Assembly (NCBI GenBank): GCA_021791495.1
Contig: JAJYWN010000010.1
Location: forward strand, 1 to 64,000
Direction of reading: 5' to 3'
DNA from: Bacillota bacterium
GTDB taxonomy: Bacteria; Bacillota; Sulfobacillia; JAJYWN01
DNA: 64,000 bases
Shown here: piece after piece, positions 54,473 to 63,375 of the stretch
How positions within the stretch are numbered: position 1 is the stretch's first letter
Layout: each line of letters begins with the position of its first letter
The notes under the pieces: generated by a model
What the model was told of the DNA's origin: nothing
The model's database searches: none
What the model saw: the letters and a program-made list of their open reading frames with translations, nothing else
Program-made: the position numbers and the translations under genes

Positions 54473-55699
54473 CTACCGCCCCGCGTTGCGGCGGCGGCGG
54501 GCCGTTTCGTAGACGGCCCAAAGTACCGTGAGGTGCTCTTCCCAAGTGCGCTCGCGGAGCACCCTTTCGCGGCCGCGGGCACCCAGGCGCCGCCGCAGTC
54601 CGCTGTCACGTAACACCTGCTCCAGGGCACGGGCCATGGAACTCCCGTCGGCCGGTGGCACCATGACCCCCGTGTCCATCTGGTCCAGCATGTCAGGAAT
54701 CCCTCCCACATCCGTGGCCACCACGGCTTTCGCGGCTAGCTGGGCTTCCATGATGGCCAGAGGCGTGACTTCCTGCAGAGACGGCACCGCCAAGACGTCG
54801 GTGCGCGCCAGGATGGCCGGTACATCGTCACGGCGCCCGAGGAAGTGGACCACCGTGTCCAGTCCCATCGCGGAAACAGCTTGTTTCAAGGAGAGTTCCA
54901 GGGGCCCGTCGCCCACTATCAGACAGACGGCTTCGGGAATGGACCGGTGGAGTTCGGCCATGGCCTCCAGGAGGTAACGGTGGCCCTTCAAAGGCACGAG
55001 CCGGGCGATACAGGTAACCACCGGACGACCGGATAGATCAGGCAGGCCGACGGCCCCTCCCCCCAACCCCGCCCTCCGGTCGAAGTCGGCCACGTCGATT
55101 CCGTGCGGCAATACCACGATGTTCTCCGGCGACAGACCGAAGTGTTCCACATACTCCCGTTTCATCCAGTTCCCCGGAACGATGACCCTGTCGGCGCACT
55201 CCAGGCCCAGTTTCTCCCGAAGGAATACGTAGCGCCATTCCAAGGACTCCCCACCCGCGACCCGCCCCTCCACCAGCCATTCGTAGGCGGCCAGACCGTG
55301 GGCGCTGGTCACCAGCGGGACCTGGGGGACTAGCCTGGCAAGGGCCCGGGAGGAGTACACATCTTGCGCGTGAATGAGGTCATATTCCCCGAAGCGACCA
55401 AGCTGCAACGCCCCGACCTCATAAACGTATTGGTCCTCCTCCCTGGACAAAACCCAGTTGGACGGGTGGTAAGCGAAATGCGTGAAGTGGTCCCGGAACC
55501 CCGGGATGATCAGCGGCCAGATGGTCCGAAGATCGACTTTGCCGCCGTTGTCCAGAAGCCGTAGCTCGTCCCAGCCGTTGCGGGCCAGGATATCCACCTG
55601 ATGGCCGGCCTGCCGGAGCTTGCTGCTTACCAATCTTAAGTAGATCTCTATGGCCCCTGTGCTTGGGTAACTCCAGTAGCTCGCCAGCAGTATCCGCAA
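54473..55699 (-). CDS. GT4-family glycosyltransferase
   Basis: 408 aa from TTG 55699, preceded by GGGAGGAG. An upstream open frame only shadows the divergent gene. GT-B fold with ILLASYWSYPSTGAIEIYLRLV at the N-terminus, HGIDVADFDRR near 200, VVTCIARLVPLKGHRYLLEAM, ICLIVGDGPLE and the EVTPLAIMEAQLAAKAVVATDVGGIPDML donor loop with the E-x7-E pair typical of retaining GT4 enzymes. First gene of the glycosyltransferase/lipoprotein series. It diverges from the sugar dehydrogenase gene, which may supply its donor. Confidence 0.9.
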   Translation of the reverse strand: MRILLASYWSYPSTGAIEIYLRLVSSKLRQAGHQVDILARNGWDELRLLDNGGKVDLRTIWPLIIPGFRDHFTHFAYHPSNWVLSREEDQYVYEVGALQLGRFGEYDLIHAQDVYSSRALARLVPQVPLVTSAHGLAAYEWLVEGRVAGGESLEWRYVFLREKLGLECADRVIVPGNWMKREYVEHFGLSPENIVVLPHGIDVADFDRRAGLGGGAVGLPDLSGRPVVTCIARLVPLKGHRYLLEAMAELHRSIPEAVCLIVGDGPLELSLKQAVSAMGLDTVVHFLGRRDDVPAILARTDVLAVPSLQEVTPLAIMEAQLAAKAVVATDVGGIPDMLDQMDTGVMVPPADGSSMARALEQVLRDSGLRRRLGARGRERVLRERTWEEHLTVLWAVYETARRRRNAGR

Positions 55700-55801
55700 A
55701 GGCCTTGCTCCTCCCGTCTGGTGTCTGGCACCGTTAGGTGATGATCTCATACTATGTTTTAGCTGCGTAGAGGCGTTCAGGAAGAAGAGAGGACCGGTCG
55801 G

Positions 55802-56911
55802 ATGCGTTGTGCCGTGATAGGTATGGGCCGAATCGGTGCGTCGGTGTACCAGGACTTGGCGCCCCGCCTGCCTTCGATTATCGGGCTGGACATTGATGGG
55901 AAACGAGTGGCGGAACTGGCGGCCCAGGGATTCCGGGTCACCACTGATTTTCAAGACTGTACCGATATCGACGTCTGGATCATCTGCACCGCCACCGGCA
56001 GGAACATGGAGACGATCCTCTCCCTCGGCGCAGCCCTGACTCCCGGCCCCGGGTCCCTCGTCTCGGTAGAATCCACCCTGCTACCCGGAACCATGGGCGA
56101 CTTGGCCGCCCGCTTCGCCTCACGCGGTTTCCGGGCGGGACAGGACTTCTTCTTGGTGCACGTGCCCCACCGGGTCATGCTGGGATGTGACGCTTCCACT
56201 CTGTCCATGCCGCGGGTAATCGGCGGAATCACACCCCATTGCCTGGACAAGGGTATGGCCTTCTACCGCCCGTTGGTCTCGGACCTCGTTCCCGTTACCG
56301 ATATCCGCGTGGCCGAGCTATCCAAGATCGTCGAGAACTCGCTACGGTTTGTGGACATCGCTTTCGCCGAGACCGTGGCCGCCATCTGCGCCGCCGCCCA
56401 AGGCCTTGACTTCCAGTCTCTGCGCCAGGCCGTGAACAGCAAGGGGAACGTGAGGCTCCTCGACGTCGATTATGGTATCGGCGGCGAATGCCTGCCCAAG
56501 GACATCGGGTTTCTCAACCGCGTCTTCCCCTCACCCGTGCTGAGCGGCGCGGTGGAGGCCGACCTCCGCTATCGGGAAGACCTCCAGGGGCGCGCCCTGG
56601 CCGCCGCTCTGGCTGGGGGACGCTCCGTACTCGTGGACGGAGTGGGGTACAAGCCGGGGATAGCCGACCTTTCTTTCAGCCGGGCCGTGGAAACCGCCAA
56701 AAGCCTCCAGGCCGCCGGGGCCCGCGTCTTCGTGTACGACCCCCTCTTCCCAGATGAAGTGCTGAAAAAGGAGGGGTTAGTCCCTGTGGCTACACCCGAG
56801 GGCCCGTACGACCTGATTATCCGCCGGGGAAGGTTCCTCACACCCCAGGAGGCGCAAGAGGTGCGGGGGATGCGGGAGGTGCAGGAGGTGCACAATTGGC
56901 CAGAATCCTAG
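55802..56911 (+). CDS. Nucleotide-sugar dehydrogenase (UDP-glucose/GDP-mannose dehydrogenase family)
   Basis: 369 aa, shorter than the 430 or so aa usual for the family. N-terminal NAD-binding motif AVIGMGRIGASVY, SVESTLLPGTMGDL in the central part, and the catalytic Cys near residue 229 in YGIGGECLPKDIGF. A C-terminal UDP-binding domain (VLVDGVGYKPGIADLSFSRAVE) follows. It oxidises a UDP- or GDP-sugar to the uronic acid; the sugar is undetermined. The C-terminus is rich in Glu/Val/Arg repeats (EAQEVRGMREVQEV) and overlaps the epimerase gene by 16 bp. Confidence 0.88.
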   Translation: MRCAVIGMGRIGASVYQDLAPRLPSIIGLDIDGKRVAELAAQGFRVTTDFQDCTDIDVWIICTATGRNMETILSLGAALTPGPGSLVSVESTLLPGTMGDLAARFASRGFRAGQDFFLVHVPHRVMLGCDASTLSMPRVIGGITPHCLDKGMAFYRPLVSDLVPVTDIRVAELSKIVENSLRFVDIAFAETVAAICAAAQGLDFQSLRQAVNSKGNVRLLDVDYGIGGECLPKDIGFLNRVFPSPVLSGAVEADLRYREDLQGRALAAALAGGRSVLVDGVGYKPGIADLSFSRAVETAKSLQAAGARVFVYDPLFPDEVLKKEGLVPVATPEGPYDLIIRRGRFLTPQEAQEVRGMREVQEVHNWPES

Positions 56912-57996
56912 TGACAGGGAGCCGGGGAACCATCGGTCGTCCGTTGGTCCAGGCGCTGAAAGCCCAGGGGCACGAGGTCTGGGAAATGGACCTCGGACAC
57001 GCGGTGGGAGACCGTTACTTCCGGGCCGACGTAAGTTCTTTTCGAGAGTTGGAAAAGGTGTTCGACCAAAAGTACGATTTCGTCTACCACTTGGCCGCCG
57101 AGTTCGGACGCCAGAACGGCGAAGAGTACTATGAGTCCGTCTGGCGGACCAACGTCATCGGGACCCGGAACATCCTGGAATGGCAAGTGCGCAAGGGCTT
57201 TGAACTGATCTTCACCAGTTCTTCCGAGATCTACGGGGAAACCCGGGCCGACTGGCTGGACGAAGCCTTGCCCGAAAGGCAACCCGTTTTCCCGCATAAC
57301 GACTACGCCCTCTCCAAATGGGTCAACGAGATCCAGATCATCAATTTCGAGAAGCGCTACGGGGTGCCCGTCCTCCGGCTCCGTCTCTTCAACGCCTACG
57401 GCCCCGGCGAGTTCTATCACCCTTACCGGAGCGTGGTCTGCCAGTTCGTGTACCGGGCGCTTCACCACATGCCCTACACGGTATACCAAGGTTACCACCG
57501 TGTTTTCATGTACATCGACGACCTCATCCCGACCCTGACCCGAGCCGTGGCCCGTTTCGCCCCCGGAAGGGTCTACAACGTGGGCGGGCGGGACTACCGA
57601 AGTGTGGAGGAACTGAGTGATCTGGTCCTCGCCTGCACGGGAGGCGACCCCGGACTGGTCTGCTACGCTCCCCTGGACCGCCATAACACCACCAACAAGC
57701 GGCCGGACATCAGCTTGGCCTCGCGGGAACTGGGGCACGACCCCAAAACTACGCTGGAAGAAGGGGTTCCCAAGACCGTTGCCTGGATGAAGCAGGTCTA
57801 CGGCAGCAACGGTGGCGGCGAGGATGGCGGGCGCGACGATGGCGACGGCCATGACGGCGGCGACGGCCATGACGGCGGCGACGCGGGTGGCGGCGGCGAC
57901 GCGGGTGGCGGCGGCAGCGAGGGCGAAGGCGGCAGCGAGAATGGCCGCGGCCGCGACGACCCTGGTGAAGCGGCGCAAAAGGGTCAGTGGGGGTGA
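56896..57996 (+). CDS. NAD-dependent nucleotide-sugar epimerase/dehydratase with Gly/Asp-rich tail
   Basis: 366 aa. Extended SDR: GSRGTIG at 8-14, FTSSSEIYGE near 112 and catalytic Tyr137/Lys141 (DYALSK). About 300 residues form the enzyme. The remaining 60 (from about 305) are Gly/Asp/His/Glu-rich with repeats such as GDGHDGG and GDAGGGG, a striking tail absent from ordinary relatives. TTG start with GGAGGTG 5 nt upstream, coupled to the dehydrogenase. Together they would produce a uronic acid and its epimer or a related deoxysugar for the adjacent glycosyltransferases. Confidence 0.88.
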   Translation: MARILVTGSRGTIGRPLVQALKAQGHEVWEMDLGHAVGDRYFRADVSSFRELEKVFDQKYDFVYHLAAEFGRQNGEEYYESVWRTNVIGTRNILEWQVRKGFELIFTSSSEIYGETRADWLDEALPERQPVFPHNDYALSKWVNEIQIINFEKRYGVPVLRLRLFNAYGPGEFYHPYRSVVCQFVYRALHHMPYTVYQGYHRVFMYIDDLIPTLTRAVARFAPGRVYNVGGRDYRSVEELSDLVLACTGGDPGLVCYAPLDRHNTTNKRPDISLASRELGHDPKTTLEEGVPKTVAWMKQVYGSNGGGEDGGRDDGDGHDGGDGHDGGDAGGGGDAGGGGSEGEGGSENGRGRDDPGEAAQKGQWG

Positions 57997-58000
57997 TGTT

Positions 58001-58309
58001 ATGGGTCAGTGGTATTGGGGTGGCCAACTGAACGATCCGTCGTTGACCGGCTTCCGGGCCGTGTTGGAGAGACTTGCCAGGATGGCCTTCGCGCCAGTCA
58101 TGGGGATTCACGGGCCCCTGGGGTCCTTCCTGAACCCGTCCTCCCCTATCCTTTTCCGGCTACCCATAGCCGTGGAGAGAGCCTGGGAGCCGGTCTTTGC
58201 CAAAGCCCCGTCGGGCTATCACGTGCCGGACCTGGAGCTCTGGCAGGCCCTGGTCTACACAGTGGTTCCCGCGGCCCCCAGCCTGCCACGCCGGCCACCG
58301 CCCGCCTGA
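58001..58309 (+). CDS. Small hypothetical protein, 102 aa
   Basis: Starts ATG 58001 after GGGGGTGAT. The sequence is mostly hydrophobic/aromatic with Trp (MGQWYWGGQLN, LERLARMAFAPVMGIHGPLG) and ends in a Pro/Arg tail. No family recognised. It follows the epimerase gene by 4 bp, and GGGTCAGTGG is directly repeated across the junction (57981-57990 and 58003-58012). It may be real by position and start, but codon evidence is modest. Confidence 0.4.
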   Translation: MGQWYWGGQLNDPSLTGFRAVLERLARMAFAPVMGIHGPLGSFLNPSSPILFRLPIAVERAWEPVFAKAPSGYHVPDLELWQALVYTVVPAAPSLPRRPPPA

Positions 58310-59342
58310 GGTCGATCAGGTGGTATCTACTGCGTAATCCAGAATCCGCACCGCCACGACCACGGACGCGGACGGCGACTCCGCCGTGGCCGCAGCCGCG
58401 GCCACAGTTGGGAATTCGTGCAAAACGCAGTTTGCGAAGGTACATTTATTCCTCATGGGGCTTCGGGGAAGTGGGCCCGGCAGGGGGCCGAGGTCTATTG
58501 GCAGCCCAAAATGGTCACTGGAATGGGCTCCAGCAGATCATCGTTAGCCATTATGGTCAACTCGACCGGGGCCAATCGCGCCCGGGCTCCCGAAATGGGG
58601 AAAAAATGCCCTTTCCCAAACCGCCACATGCAGAGATTCCCACTCCGGCCGTACCCGGATTGTGCCCAGGAGAACTGAATCGTCGCCTCAAGACGAACTC
58701 CTGGAGAAAAGCGTGTGTCCGGAGAGGACATCGGTCGCTCGGGGGGCGTCTGCGGGGTGTCTGAGGCGTCGGCCCATGCGCCGATCGCCGGCTCCGGATC
58801 AGCCCTTCCTGTTTCGCTACCAGTATTACCGCAGATAGACGACGTTACCCTCGTCCGGGCTTCTTTGACAATCGCTTGCCCAACCCCAACCGTTGAACAA
58901 TGAGTTGCCATCAAGCACCCTCGCCACACCCCATCCAAACACGTTGGGGGTTAGTAACGACCCGGTGTCTCCTCCGGACACAAGGCCACGCTCCCATCTG
59001 TGTCTGGAGACATCAAAACAGTCGTAAGTGGCACAATCCCGCGGAAGCGAGGCGAGGAGGATCCGCAAATATCGGTCGGGGCAGCTCCGGGTAACCAGCC
59101 ATGAGAAACCGGTCTCTTCGCCATCAAGCTACACTCCGGGCCGCTTGACGCGGCCCGGAGTGTATTGAACTGCTGTTCTTCGGTTGTCGGTTCCGCATAG
59201 GCTTCCGCTTTACCGGGACGCGGTACCGGCGGTGCGGTACCAGCTGTGCGGCACCGGCGGCGCGTTGCCAGCGGCGCGTTGCGGCAGCTAGTCGCCGCGC
59301 GGCGTGCACCGTGTGGCGCGCCCGGCATGTTGGGTAAGCCGG
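58310..59342. other. 1-kb region with possible gene remnants
   Basis: No intact gene is convincing. On the minus strand two short stretches look protein-like but lie in different frames and are cut by stops: 58826-59068 (with GLVSGGDTGSLLTPNVFGWG and GWGWASDCQ) and the end of a frame at 58495-58700 (RARLAPVELTIMANDDLL). Together they could be the remains of one decayed gene. A long hairpin lies near the right end. Confidence 0.4.
59130..59164. terminator. Perfect 15-bp hairpin downstream of the peptide transporter genes
   Basis: TACACTCCGGGCCGC (59130-59144) and GCGGCCCGGAGTGTA (59150-59164) are perfectly complementary around TTGAC. No T-run follows on either strand, so it is an intrinsic terminator only in a broad sense, or an RNA-stabilising or Rho-related structure for the oppF end. 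Confidence 0.6.
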
Positions 59343-60371
59343 TCAAGAGACCCAGCAGGACACCAGGTGCCCCCCACCGCGGTCGGTCAGTTCGGGTTCT
59401 TTCTCCGCGCACTCCGGCTTGGCAAACCGGCAACGGGTCCGGAAGTGGCAGCCGCTGGGCGGATTGATGGGGCTGGGCACATCGCCCTCGAGAATGATGC
59501 GCTTGCGCTCCTCCTCCACCGACGGGTCGGGGATGGGGATGGCCGACAAAAGGGCCTGGGTGTAAGGGTGCGTCGGGTGAGCGTACAGGTCGAAGCCGTT
59601 GGCCAACTCGACGATCTTCCCCAGGTACATCACGGCCACCCGGTTCGAAATGTGCTTCACCATGGCCAGGTCGTGGGCGATGAATAGGTAGGTCAGCCCC
59701 AGCTTTTGCTGGAGGTCCTGAAGCATATTCACCACCTGGGCCTGGATAGATACATCCAGGGCCGAGATGGGCTCGTCGCAAATGATGAAATCGGGCTCGG
59801 CCGCCAAGGCCCGCGCCACGCCGATGCGCTGGCGCTGCCCCCCAGAGAACTCGTGCGGGAAACGGCTGGCGTGCTCGCGGTTAAGGCCGACCGTTTCCAG
59901 GAGTTCGAAAATGCGGTCCTTCCGCTGGTCCTTATTCTTGGCAAGATGGTGGATGTCGATGGGCTCACCGATGATGTCGCCCACGGTCATACGAGGGTTC
60001 AGAGAGGCGTAAGGATCCTGGAAGATCATCTGGACCTTGCGCCGCGTCTCTCCCATCTTCGCCGCCGACGGGATCAGCTTCCCGTCGAAAAAGACTCTCC
60101 CGGAAGTGGGTTCGTACAGGCGGGCCACCGTACGTCCCACGGTGGTCTTCCCGCAGCCGCTTTCGCCCACCAAGCCCAACGTCTCCCCGCGGGCGATCTC
60201 GAAACTGACGTCGTCCACCGCCTGCACCCATTCCCGCTTGGCCACAAGGCTCAGGCCCGCCGCGGACACGGGGAACCATTTGCGCAGACTCTCCACCTTG
60301 ACCAGCGGTTCCGCACCGGGCCGGGCGGCTTCCCCGAGGTCGTTGATGCTCGCTTCTGCCCTCACGCTCAT
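59343..60371 (-). CDS. oppF: Peptide ABC transporter ATP-binding protein, OppF/DppF type
   Basis: 342 aa from ATG 60371, which overlaps the upstream oppD stop by 4 bp. Walker [11 protein letters not shown]-loop, signature FSGGQRQRI, Walker [13 protein letters not shown], and the oligopeptide-type C-terminus with a Cys-containing segment ([14 protein letters not shown]). An N-terminal stretch of about 45 residues precedes the ABC domain, as in OppF. Second ATPase of an Opp/Dpp importer that takes up oligopeptides or dipeptides. Confidence 0.93.
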   Translation of the reverse strand: MSVRAEASINDLGEAARPGAEPLVKVESLRKWFPVSAAGLSLVAKREWVQAVDDVSFEIARGETLGLVGESGCGKTTVGRTVARLYEPTSGRVFFDGKLIPSAAKMGETRRKVQMIFQDPYASLNPRMTVGDIIGEPIDIHHLAKNKDQRKDRIFELLETVGLNREHASRFPHEFSGGQRQRIGVARALAAEPDFIICDEPISALDVSIQAQVVNMLQDLQQKLGLTYLFIAHDLAMVKHISNRVAVMYLGKIVELANGFDLYAHPTHPYTQALLSAIPIPDPSVEEERKRIILEGDVPSPINPPSGCHFRTRCRFAKPECAEKEPELTDRGGGHLVSCWVS

Positions 60372-61384
60372 GCCGTCACCGCCTTCGGGATCGCCGAAAC
60401 TTTCGGGGCCGCCGGATGCTGCAGCCAGCAAGACGCTAGGTGCGTGCTGCAACAATCAGACGTGAAGTAGGGCGGTTCCTCCGTCTGACAGATCTTCATC
60501 GCGTAGTCGCACCGGGGGTGGAAGCGGCAGCCGGTCGGGGGCTTGAGCAGGTCGGGTGGCTGCCCGTAGATTGGCACCAAACGCTGCTTGTCCGACTCAT
60601 CTAGCCTGGGAACGGACTTCAGTAGGCCCCAGGTGTACGGGTGACGCGGGTCGGCGTATATCTCTTTCACCGGCCCATACTCCACGATCTTTCCGGCATA
60701 CATCACAATGACCCTATCGGCCAGGCCGGCCACCACCCCAAGGTTATGCGTGATGAGGATGATGGACGTCTTCGTCTCCCGGGCCAACTCCTTCAGGAGC
60801 TCGATGATCTGCGCCTGAATGGTCACGTCCAGAGAAGTCGTCGGCTCATCGGCGATGATCAGTTTCGGGCGGCAGGAAAGGGCCATGGCGATCATGGCGC
60901 GTTGCCGCATACCGCCTGACAGTTGGTGAGGATATTGGGCCAGGCGTTTCTCCGGACTGGGGATACGCACCATTTCCAGGGACTCGATGGCGCGCTGCCG
61001 GGCTTTCGCCTTGTCCACGTTCTCATGCCGGACCACCGACTCCATTAGCTGATAGCCGATGGTCAGAACCGGGTTCAGGGATGTCATGGGGTCCTGGAAG
61101 ATCATGCTGATATCCTTGCCCCGGACCTTCTGCATCTCTTTCTCTCTTAGTTTCAGCAAGTCACGGCCCGCCAGGATGACCTCGCCGGACATGATCTTCC
61201 CAGGCTCGGGGATCAAGCGCTGGATGGACATGGCCGTCACGCTCTTGCCGCAACCGGATTCGCCCACCACCGCCACCGCCTCGCCCAGGCCGACGTCGAA
61301 GGAGACACCATCCACGGCCTTGACCTCGCCGGCGTAGGTGAAGAAGGAAGTCTTCAGGTTCTTGACGCTGAGTAGGGTTTCCAT
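60368..61384 (-). CDS. oppD: Peptide ABC transporter ATP-binding protein, OppD/DppD type
   Basis: 338 aa from ATG 61384 with GGAGGTG 9 nt upstream. Walker [10 protein letters not shown], signature LSGGMRQRA, Walker [15 protein letters not shown], and the OppD/DppD-type C-terminal region ([25 protein letters not shown]) with clustered cysteines that in relatives bind an iron-sulfur cluster or are structural. Pairs with OppF as the ATPase dimer. Same strand and operon as oppB and oppC. Confidence 0.94.
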   Translation of the reverse strand: METLLSVKNLKTSFFTYAGEVKAVDGVSFDVGLGEAVAVVGESGCGKSVTAMSIQRLIPEPGKIMSGEVILAGRDLLKLREKEMQKVRGKDISMIFQDPMTSLNPVLTIGYQLMESVVRHENVDKAKARQRAIESLEMVRIPSPEKRLAQYPHQLSGGMRQRAMIAMALSCRPKLIIADEPTTSLDVTIQAQIIELLKELARETKTSIILITHNLGVVAGLADRVIVMYAGKIVEYGPVKEIYADPRHPYTWGLLKSVPRLDESDKQRLVPIYGQPPDLLKPPTGCRFHPRCDYAMKICQTEEPPYFTSDCCSTHLASCWLQHPAAPKVSAIPKAVTA

Positions 61385-61399
61385 CGCAGTCCCCACCTC

Positions 61400-62338
61400 C
61401 TAGCGGCGCAGCCGCGGGTCAAGCGCGTCCCGCAGACCGTCGCCGAGGAAATTGAATGCCAGCATGGTGATACTGATGGCTAGAGCCGGGAACAGAGTCT
61501 GCCAAGGGTAAGAGGTCATTCCCCCCACGCCCTCGGACGCCATCACGCCCCAACTGGCGGCCGGGGCCTGAACGCCCAGGCCGATGAAGGAAAGCCAGGC
61601 CTCAGTGAAGATAGCCTGAGGAATGCCCAGGGTGAGAGTGACGATGATGGGGCCCATGGTGTTCGGGATGAGGTGGCGCAAGAGCAACCGCCACTGGCTG
61701 GAGCCCACCATCCGGGCCGCCAGGACGAACTCCTGCTCTTTCAGGCTCAGGACCTGCCCACGGACGATACGGGCCATCCCCAACCAGTAGACCAGGCCCA
61801 GGGCTATGAAGATGTTCCATAAGCTCGAGCCCATGACCACCATCAGGAGGATGACCACCAACTGCAAGGGGATGCCGTAGATAATATCCACCACGCGCAT
61901 CATGTAGTTGTCCACGCGACCGCCCGCCAGTCCGGAGATGCCGCCGTAGAGGGCGCCGACCCCGATGCTGATGACGCTGGCTACGATACCGACCTCGAGG
62001 CTGGTGCGACCGCCATAGAGCAGGCGCGTCAGTTCATCCCGTCCCAGGTGGTCCGTACCGAAAAGGTGGCCCTGCTGCCCCGGAGCCAGGTTGGTCTGGT
62101 CTAGGTTCTGACTGTAATAGGTATGTCCAGTGAAGAAGGGCCCGACGAAGGTCAGCAGTAGCAGGACGATGATGGTGTAGAAGCTGGCCATGGCCAGGAA
62201 GTTCTTCTTCAGCCGGCGCCAGGCGTCGGCCCAGTAAGTCGTCGGGGCGCGGACGATGAGGTTCTGCGCTTCGGGGATCGGCCCGACGTACTGGAAAGCG
62301 TCGCTGGGAAAATTGGTGACATTGTGTTCAGTCATCAT
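61400..62338 (-). CDS. oppC: Peptide ABC transporter permease, OppC/DppC type
   Basis: 312 aa. N-terminal cytoplasmic region (about 35 residues), a helix near 45-68, a LFGTDHLGRDELTRLLYGGRTSL segment diagnostic of DppC/OppC, five more helices, and the EAA loop in REQ..FVLAARMVGSSQWRLLLRHLIPN. ATG start. It forms the membrane channel with OppB. Confidence 0.94.
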   Translation of the reverse strand: MMTEHNVTNFPSDAFQYVGPIPEAQNLIVRAPTTYWADAWRRLKKNFLAMASFYTIIVLLLLTFVGPFFTGHTYYSQNLDQTNLAPGQQGHLFGTDHLGRDELTRLLYGGRTSLEVGIVASVISIGVGALYGGISGLAGGRVDNYMMRVVDIIYGIPLQLVVILLMVVMGSSLWNIFIALGLVYWLGMARIVRGQVLSLKEQEFVLAARMVGSSQWRLLLRHLIPNTMGPIIVTLTLGIPQAIFTEAWLSFIGLGVQAPAASWGVMASEGVGGMTSYPWQTLFPALAISITMLAFNFLGDGLRDALDPRLRR

Positions 62339-62351
62339 CTGGTCTTCCCCC

Positions 62352-63290
62352 CTATTCCTTATGACCCGTCAGTTGAATGCGCGGGTCGAGGAAGCCGTAG
62401 ACGATGTCGACCAACAGGTTCATCATCAGAAGGAAAGCCCCGTAAAAGATGGTCAGACCCAGCAGTACGGTATAGTCACGGTTGGTCACGCTCCAGACGT
62501 ACTCGCGACCAAGACCGGGGATGGCGAAGATCTGCTCGATAACGAAGGTGCCGGTGAGGATACCGGCGATGAGAGGCCCGAGATAGGTCACCACCGGCAT
62601 AATGGCGTTCTTCATGACGTGCCGCCAGACAACCTGAAGCTCCGAGAGCCCTTTCGAACGGGCCGTCTTGATATAGTCCTGACTGATGACGTCGAGAGTG
62701 GAAGATCGCATCAGCCGGGCGAAAGTGGCCAGCGGCAGCAGCGCCAAGGAGATAACGGGCATGACGGCCTGCTTCCAGGTCATACCCCACATGGCTGCCG
62801 GTAGCCAGTGCAGCTTCAGAGCCAGGACGTACATGAGCAACGGGGCTACAATGAAGCTCGGCACCGAGACCCCGATGATAGCCACAAACATGGCGGCGTT
62901 ATCTTGCCACTTGTTCTGCCTGAAGGCGGAAATCACCCCGGCGGGAATCCCCACCAAAAGGGATAGGATGATCGAAAGAATACCGATTTCCGCGGAGACC
63001 GGGAATTCCCGGCGAATGAAATCATTGACGGTTTGCCCCTTGAACTTGTATGAAGGGCCGAGGTCCAACCGTATGACATTCCCGAGGTACCGGATGTACT
63101 GCTTCGGTAGGGGCTGGTCCAAACCGTACTTCTGCTCGAGGTTCCTCAGGATAGCTTCCGGGACCGCTTTCTCAGTGGCGAACGGTCCACCCGGAACAGC
63201 GTGCATCATGATGAAAGTGATGGTGATCAGCACCCAGAGGGCGATGAGTGCGGAGAAAAACCGTTGCAGGATGTAGCGGGCCAAACCCAT
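62352..63290 (-). CDS. oppB: Peptide ABC transporter permease, OppB/DppB type
   Basis: 312 aa. First helix at the N-terminus (LARYILQRFFSALIALWVLITI), the periplasmic region typical of OppB, then five helices with the EAA loop (DYIKTARSKGLSELQVVWRHVMKNA). The start is ATG 63290, which touches GGGGAGGA, or TTG 63284, which has better spacing. A strong hairpin separates it from the binding protein gene upstream. Confidence 0.93.
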   Translation of the reverse strand: MGLARYILQRFFSALIALWVLITITFIMMHAVPGGPFATEKAVPEAILRNLEQKYGLDQPLPKQYIRYLGNVIRLDLGPSYKFKGQTVNDFIRREFPVSAEIGILSIILSLLVGIPAGVISAFRQNKWQDNAAMFVAIIGVSVPSFIVAPLLMYVLALKLHWLPAAMWGMTWKQAVMPVISLALLPLATFARLMRSSTLDVISQDYIKTARSKGLSELQVVWRHVMKNAIMPVVTYLGPLIAGILTGTFVIEQIFAIPGLGREYVWSVTNRDYTVLLGLTIFYGAFLLMMNLLVDIVYGFLDPRIQLTGHKE

Positions 63291-63311
63291 TCCTCCCCCC
63301 CGTAGCGCCAT

Positions 63312-63353
63312 AGGAGGCGGCGCAAGCCCCGAAAAGGGCCGGCGCCGCCTCCT
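63312..63353 (-). promoter_or_regulatory. Intercistronic hairpin between oppA-like gene and oppB
   Basis: AGGAGGCGGCGC (63312-63323) and GCGCCGCCTCCT (63342-63353) are perfectly complementary around an 18-nt loop. With no T-run it is more likely an mRNA-stabilising or attenuating element that lets the binding protein be made in excess of the membrane proteins. Confidence 0.6.
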
Positions 63354-63375
63354 TGTGACGCTAATCTAGGGTTAC

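Noticed and set aside
55700-55954. Longer N-terminus of the GT4 gene
   Set aside because: It would overlap the divergent sugar dehydrogenase gene, and the TTG at 55699 has a strong ribosome binding site and begins the conserved fold.
57812-58000. Second gene overlapping the epimerase tail, or an MTT/MAT repeat protein
   Set aside because: The alternate-frame repeats simply mirror the Gly/Asp codon repeats of the epimerase tail.
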